Shown here: piece after piece, positions 42,451 through 46,545 of the stretch | How positions within the stretch are numbered: position 1 is the first letter of the stretch | How the letters are laid out: every line of letters begins with the position of its first letter | The notes under the pieces: generated by a model | The model's database searches: none | Told to the model about the DNA's origin: nothing | The model's input: only the letters and a program-made list of their open reading frames with translations | Made by a program: the position numbers and the translations under genes | Source: Paenibacillus sp. 598K | GTDB taxonomy: Bacteria; Bacillota; Bacilli; Paenibacillales; Paenibacillaceae | NCBI RefSeq assembly: GCF_003851045.1 | Contig: NZ_BFBX01000070.1 | Location: forward strand, 334 to 46,878 | Length of the DNA stretch: 46,545 nucleotides | Direction of reading: 5' to 3'

Positions 42451-43256
42451 TTTCCGCACAGGCTTCTGGAGTGCGCAAGCCGCGGCGAAGTCCGAGCGGT
42501 CTGGCAGCTACGATGCTGTTTATGCGTAGAACACTGCAGCATATGAGCAACAATAGCTTCGGCCTAGTTGTTGAGACAGTGTTGTCGCCGATCATCATGC
42601 TGCTTATCTTCACTTTCTTATTCGGTGGAGCGATGGCCGGCTCCGTTAACGGCTATATTCAGTATTTGCTGCCGGGCATCCTCGTCCTGACCGTGGTGCC
42701 GATGACGGTGTATAGCGGCACGACGCTATGCACAGATATCGGCAGAGGCGTCTACCATCGATTCCGTACGTTGCCGTTCTGGCAACCTGCGGCCCTCTTT
42801 GGAGCGATTTTCTCCGATGGATTGAGGTATCTGGCGGGGCTGCTCACCGTTTTGGCAATGGGATTTGCGCTTGGATTTCGGCCGGATGGCGGTGTCGTCG
42901 GCGCTGTACTGGCGGCGCTATACGTTTTGTTTTTTGCCTATAGTGTCAGTTGGGTGTTTGCGCTGATCGGCAATCTGGTCAAGCAGCCAGAGACGGTATC
43001 GGGCACGAGCATGATGATCGTGTACCCGCTCCTTTTTGCCAGCAACGTGCTCGTCGACACTTCCACGATGCCGCATTGGTTGCAGGTGGCGGTCGATGCC
43101 AACCCGATCAGTATCGCTGTTGCGCTGACACGTGCACTGTTTCACGGTACGGCGGGAGCAGTCGACCTTGCGGCGGGCATCGGCATCGGCCTTTTGCTGA
43201 TTGCGGTGTTCGCCCCGCTGTCTATCTACTTTTACTTGAAAAGACAATTGCATTAG
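42447..43256 (+). CDS. ABC-2 type exporter permease, DrrB type
   Basis: A 269-residue membrane protein with six helices. SVNGYIQYLLPGILVLTVVPMTVYSGTTLCTDIGRGVYHRFRTLPF is the typical DrrB/ABC2_membrane segment (key parts: YLLPGILVLT, and DIGRGVYHRFRTLP). It pairs with the ATPase upstream. It likely exports drugs or lipids. The operon ends with a bidirectional terminator. Confidence 0.94.
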   Translation: MISAQASGVRKPRRSPSGLAATMLFMRRTLQHMSNNSFGLVVETVLSPIIMLLIFTFLFGGAMAGSVNGYIQYLLPGILVLTVVPMTVYSGTTLCTDIGRGVYHRFRTLPFWQPAALFGAIFSDGLRYLAGLLTVLAMGFALGFRPDGGVVGAVLAALYVLFFAYSVSWVFALIGNLVKQPETVSGTSMMIVYPLLFASNVLVDTSTMPHWLQVAVDANPISIAVALTRALFHGTAGAVDLAAGIGIGLLLIAVFAPLSIYFYLKRQLH

Positions 43257-43327
43257 GAGGGATGGGGCAGAGCTCTGGAATAGATTGAAGATAGGTAAAA
43301 GCTCAAGGTCAGTCCCATGCTAAGGGA

Positions 43328-43373
43328 AAAGACGCTCTCAACCCCACGAGAAATGTGGGCTGAGAGCGTCTTT
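43328..43373. terminator. Bidirectional terminator between DrrB and the SLH protein
   Basis: AAAGACGCTCTCA (43328-43340) pairs with TGAGAGCGTCTTT (43361-43373); inside, CCCAC pairs with GTGGG. It sits between two convergent genes. Confidence 0.9.
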
Positions 43374-43390
43374 GCGTAGGCATCGCTTGT

Positions 43391-44377
43391 CTATTCGCCA
43401 AATACCTCAAACAGTCGCAGCGTGACAACCGCCAGCTCTTCGCGAGTGATCGAATCCTGCGGGCGGAAAGCGCCGTTGTAGCCTTCCATGATGCCAGCTT
43501 CGGCGATTGCCGCAATGGCGTCCTTGGCATAAGCAGCCGTCACATCGCCGAACGATGGCGCTTCAGCCGACGGGCTGAGCTCGAAGGCTCTGGCGAGGAT
43601 GACTGCCGCGTCCTGGCGCGAGATCGTCGCACTTGGCTTGAAGGTGTTGTCGGCATAACCGCCGATCAGGTTTTCCAGCTTGGCCTTGTTCACGTAGTCG
43701 GCATACCAGGCACCTGCTGCCACGTCGGTAAATCCGGCTGCTTCTGCCCCGGACGGATCTTCATAGAGGATCGAGACGAGCAGCTTGGTGAACTCTGCGC
43801 GGGTTGTCGTCCCCTTCGGGTCGAACAGAAAGCTGTCGCCGGACGGCTTGCCGGACATGATGTTAAAATAGCCGAGCCACTGGGTCGCTTCTTGCGCCCA
43901 TGGCGATACCTTATCCTGGTCGGCAAATGCGAATACCTCCCATTCGGCGGAATCATCCACGAAATACTCCCATTGCAACGTGTCGCCGTCCTCGACGAGG
44001 TACGAGCCGGCTCCGACCATCGAGGCCTCTCCGTTCACATTGAACATCCACCAGTCGCTGGCCGTGCCCTCCAGACCCATGATGCCCTCGATAAACGGGC
44101 CGAACTCAGGGTGCACCGTATATTGCACATTCTCCTCGCCGACAGCTGCGAGCAGCAGATCGAAGGCATTGGCGCCTTCCTCGAACTCGACAGTGGCGAC
44201 GAAGGGCAGACCCTCATGCTCAAGGTCCGGCGAGACGATCTCGACCTCGGCGGTCCATAGTCCGTCAGCCGTTGCGGCCGGAGTCTCGGTCTGCTCTGCG
44301 AATACGACACCTGTACCTCCGAATGTCGCCAGCATCAGCAGCAGCGCCAGACATCCGGACAACCATTTCTTCTTCAT
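43391..44377 (-). CDS. Cell-surface protein with DUF4430 (transcobalamin-like) and three SLH domains
   Basis: A 328-residue exported protein. The signal peptide is about 1-27 (ending VVFA). A DUF4430 domain, the fold of the C-terminal domain of transcobalamin, spans about 50-145 (FEEGANAFDLLLAAVG, SDWWMFNVNGEASMVGAGSYLVEDGDTLQWEY in pieces). Three S-layer homology repeats follow (about 155-205, 213-265, 273-325: FDPKGTTTRAEFTKLL, FKPSATISRQDAAVIL, FRPQDSITREELAVVT), which hold proteins to the cell-wall polymer. A cobalamin riboswitch lies in the leader, so binding or capture of a corrinoid at the surface is the likely job. GAGGAGAGAGG precedes the ATG. No btu transporter genes are next to it in the window. 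Confidence 0.92.
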   Translation of the reverse strand: MKKKWLSGCLALLLMLATFGGTGVVFAEQTETPAATADGLWTAEVEIVSPDLEHEGLPFVATVEFEEGANAFDLLLAAVGEENVQYTVHPEFGPFIEGIMGLEGTASDWWMFNVNGEASMVGAGSYLVEDGDTLQWEYFVDDSAEWEVFAFADQDKVSPWAQEATQWLGYFNIMSGKPSGDSFLFDPKGTTTRAEFTKLLVSILYEDPSGAEAAGFTDVAAGAWYADYVNKAKLENLIGGYADNTFKPSATISRQDAAVILARAFELSPSAEAPSFGDVTAAYAKDAIAAIAEAGIMEGYNGAFRPQDSITREELAVVTLRLFEVFGE

Positions 44378-44408
44378 GCTTGATCCCTCTCTCCTCTAAA
44401 AAAGTATG

Positions 44409-44606
44409 TAAAAAAAGCCTCCTCCGTGGAAAGGAGCAGGCTCGGGTAGCGAGCATACGAAGAACATGCGCGAGCGAGCCCTGCCTTAACCGCGAAGGAA
44501 CAGGTAGCTAACGTCACGCGAGACCGACCTGACTTAAGCCTTGGAGCGGCTTATCACAGTGGCGGGACCGTGCCGGATTTTCACCGGACTTCCGTCTCAC
44601 ACGACA
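44409..44606 (-). ncRNA. Cobalamin riboswitch with terminator
   Basis: Read on the minus strand the leader contains GGAAGTCCGGTGAAAATCC followed by GGCACGGTCCCGCC and the B12 box GCCACTGTGA (plus 44554-44563), the conserved core of the cobalamin aptamer. The P6 GGTGAAAATCC lies at 44575-44585. The leader ends in a terminator: AGCCTGCTCC (44433-44442) pairs imperfectly with GGAGGAGGCT, followed by TTTTTTT (44409-44416). A bound corrinoid would be expected to turn the SLH gene off. Confidence 0.92.
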
Positions 44607-44612
44607 TGTTCT

Positions 44613-44640
44613 AGTATAAAGCTAGATTTTGGTTTGGCAA
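44613..44640 (-). promoter_or_regulatory. Promoter of the riboswitch transcript
   Basis: On the minus strand TTGCCA (44635-44640) and TATACT (44613-44618), spacer 16 bp. The start of transcription falls at about 44606, just before the aptamer. Confidence 0.7.
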
Positions 44641-44748
44641 CTGTTTTTTTCGAGCGGCGCATGGTGCTGACAGACGACATCGAGGTTGATCCAGTCAGAC
44701 GAGCGCTGGTAGCGTGGCCTTACCGAGTTGATGTTGGTCAGGAGATGG

Positions 44749-46545
44749 CTACTGCGCCTCGAACTGGTGTCGGGCGAGCGCGGCTCGCACCTCCTGCGGC
44801 GTGTCCAGCGCCAATAGCTCGTCGGCGAGCTGACGACACGCGCCGCTGTCTAGCGAGGCCAGCGCGCGCTTGATGCGTACGATCGCGCCTGCGTCCATGC
44901 TCCATTCGTCGAGGCCGAGGCCGAGCAGGAGCGGCGCGGCGAGCGGATCGCCGGCCATGCCGCCGCACATGCCAGCCCATTTGCCCTCATGATGAGCTGC
45001 ATCGATGACACGCCGAATCAGCTGCAGCACGGCCGGGTGGAAGTAATCGTACAGATAGGCGACATGCTCGTTCATCCGGTCGACGGCGAGCGTGTATTGT
45101 ACCAGGTCGTTGGTGCCGATGCTGAAAAAATCGACCTCCCGCGCCAACCGGTCGGCCTGCAGCGCCGCCGACGGAATCTCCACCATGATGCCGACCTCGA
45201 GCTCGTCAGGCGAGGCGATCGCCACGCCCTCCGCCTCCAGCTCGGCACGAGCTTGCTCGTAGAGCGCCCGCGCCTGCCGCCACTCGGACAGGCCGGAGAT
45301 CATCGGGAACATAATCTTGAGCTGCCCATACGCACTCGCCCGCAGGATTGCGCGTAGCTGAGTCAGCAGCAGCTCCTTACGATCGAGGCCGATGCGGATG
45401 GCGCGGTAGCCGAGGAACGGATTATCCTCTCGAGGCAGCTGCAGGTAGGGCAATGCCTTGTCGCCGCCGATATCGAGCGTGCGGATGATGACGGGCTTGC
45501 CTGCCATGCGCTCCGCCACCGCGCGATAGGCGGCAGTCTGCTCCTCCTCGGACGGCAACTGCTTGGCCTCCATGAACAGGAACTCGGTCCGGTACAGACC
45601 GATCCCCTCCGCTTGCAACTCGGCGGCGGCTTCGGCCTCCTGGACGGTGCCGATATTGGCGGCCAGCTCAACGGTGACGCCATCCCGGCTGATCGCCGGT
45701 TGGCCAAGGTAGGCCTCCAGCTCCCGAGCCTCGTACTCGGCAGCCGTTTGCCGCTGACGATACTCTGCGAGCGTCGCTTCGTCCGGCTGGACGATGATGA
45801 CGCCCTCATCGCCGTCGACGATGAGTTGGTCGCCATCGGCGATATCGCCGACCGCTTCCCCGGCGCCCACGACCGCAGCGATGCCCAGCGAGCGGGCGAG
45901 CAGGGAGGTGTGCGACGTCTTGCCGCCTGCGCGGGTGACGAAGGCGAGGATATAGCGCTTGTCGAGCTGGACGGTGTCGGACGGAGCCAGATCATGCGCG
46001 ACGAGGATGACCTCCTCCCGGATATCGGATAGCCGCACGCCGCCGCCATCCTCCGAGAGTTGGGAGAGCAGCCGCTGACCGAGGTCGCGGATATCTGCTG
46101 CTCGCTCCTGCATGTAGGGGTTATTCAGCGCTTCGAAGCGGCCTGCGGTGTGAGTGACGATCGCTTGCACCGCTTCTCTGGCGCTGACCCCCTCCTCGCG
46201 AATCTTCTTCTCCATCGGCGGATAAAAGGCCGGATCGGCGAGGAACTTCGCCTGGCCGCTCAGGATGCCGGCCTGCTCCTCGCCGAGCGTCGCCCGGGTG
46301 CGCTCGGCGAGCGCCAGCAGCTCGGCCTCGCTGCGCGACCGGGCTTGCTGGAGCAGCGCCAGCTCGGCCTCGCTATGCGTCTGCTCGTGCTGGAGGGACG
46401 TTAGCCCGGTTACGCGCGCTGCATCCGAGGCCGGCCCGGCAGCTGCGTCTACACTGGCTGCATGGTCGGCAGGCGAGGAGATAATGGGTGCGTCGGTCGT
46501 CTCGCGGATGGCAGGCACTGTGCTCCCGTCCGCGCCGGTCGTCTC
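44749..46545 (-). CDS. ptsI: PTS Enzyme I (phosphoenolpyruvate-protein phosphotransferase), N-terminus outside window
   Basis: The frame is open to the window's end, 598 residues seen. Enzyme I takes phosphate from PEP and passes it to HPr in the cytoplasm. Motifs in order: phospho-His in GGKTSHTSLLARSLG (codon 45912-45910), PEP-domain GLYRTEFLFM, RTLDIGGDK, VEIPSAA, GTNDLVQYTLAVDR, and a C-loop with its Cys (44965-44967). That loop reads CGGMAGD where the family normally has CGEMAGD or CGELAGD. The first domain before SLQHEQTHSEAEL carries an Ala/Asp-rich stretch unlike the usual GIAAS start, so the true start must be further upstream. It could be a normal EI or a divergent paralogue. Confidence 0.9.
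   Translation of the reverse strand, partial: ETTGADGSTVPAIRETTDAPIISSPADHAASVDAAAGPASDAARVTGLTSLQHEQTHSEAELALLQQARSRSEAELLALAERTRATLGEEQAGILSGQAKFLADPAFYPPMEKKIREEGVSAREAVQAIVTHTAGRFEALNNPYMQERAADIRDLGQRLLSQLSEDGGGVRLSDIREEVILVAHDLAPSDTVQLDKRYILAFVTRAGGKTSHTSLLARSLGIAAVVGAGEAVGDIADGDQLIVDGDEGVIIVQPDEATLAEYRQRQTAAEYEARELEAYLGQPAISRDGVTVELAANIGTVQEAEAAAELQAEGIGLYRTEFLFMEAKQLPSEEEQTAAYRAVAERMAGKPVIIRTLDIGGDKALPYLQLPREDNPFLGYRAIRIGLDRKELLLTQLRAILRASAYGQLKIMFPMISGLSEWRQARALYEQARAELEAEGVAIASPDELEVGIMVEIPSAALQADRLAREVDFFSIGTNDLVQYTLAVDRMNEHVAYLYDYFHPAVLQLIRRVIDAAHHEGKWAGMCGGMAGDPLAAPLLLGLGLDEWSMDAGAIVRIKRALASLDSGACRQLADELLALDTPQEVRAALARHQFEAQ

Overview
The window looks like chromosome from a high-GC member of the Paenibacillaceae (Paenibacillus or Cohnella type). 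The main clues are strong Shine-Dalgarno sites with frequent TTG/GTG starts, LplB/YtcP-type sugar permeases without their own ATPase, YesM/YesN-type two-component systems, a membrane-bound AraC-type regulator, SLH surface anchoring, and sigma-A style promoters spaced 16-18 bp. Most genes are GC-rich. The low-GC patches (about 4.5-8.5 kb, 19.7-22.4 kb and, less strongly, 33.8-39.6 kb) look like separately acquired or eroding material.

Layout. 1-1.4 kb: the 3' end of sbcC and a small downstream gene. 1.5-4.5 kb: an ArsR-type regulator with a large non-standard C-terminal domain, then a GH2 glycosidase with its own promoter. 4.55-8.45 kb: a low-GC island holding an Rhs/YD-repeat remnant, a ParB-like protein with a 36-bp repeat linker, a Dam-family adenine methyltransferase, about 470 bp without genes, and a small Xre regulator. 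8.5-18.9 kb: a secreted tandem GH16 enzyme, divergent from an operon of two permeases, two paralogous solute-binding lipoproteins and a membrane AraC regulator. 18.9-22.3 kb: an orphan lipoprotein, then the eroded 3' end of an Rhs polymorphic toxin with a HINT self-processing domain, two candidate immunity genes, and a relic of a colicin-type immunity gene. 22.6-33.7 kb: a 1340-residue secreted heparinase II/III-like lyase with an inserted DNRLRE/CBM96-like domain, a second sugar ABC importer, and a YesM/YesN two-component pair. 33.9-39.6 kb: two ECF sigma modules, one with a membrane protein and an ABC exporter, one with a zinc-finger anti-sigma protein, then an intact orphan colicin-type immunity gene. 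39.7-43.3 kb: a WYL regulator, an NmrA-like NAD(P)-binding protein and a DrrAB-type ABC exporter. 43.4-44.6 kb: a DUF4430-SLH surface protein on the minus strand behind a cobalamin riboswitch. 44.7 kb to the end: PTS Enzyme I, whose N-terminus runs off the window.

How the parts fit. The genes from 1.5 to 33.7 kb, leaving out the Rhs and ParB-Dam islands, read as a Gram-positive polysaccharide utilisation region: extracellular GH16 and lyase cut a polymer, two importers take up oligosaccharides, cytoplasmic GH2 finishes hydrolysis, and three regulators sense substrate. Catabolite-response-like operators sit at three of the promoters. The substrate cannot be told from sequence alone. The most interesting candidates for under-described systems are the ParB-like/Dam pair, the riboswitch-controlled cell-surface DUF4430-SLH protein, the ArsR-sensor fusion, and the lyase with a carbohydrate-binding domain inserted near its catalytic core.
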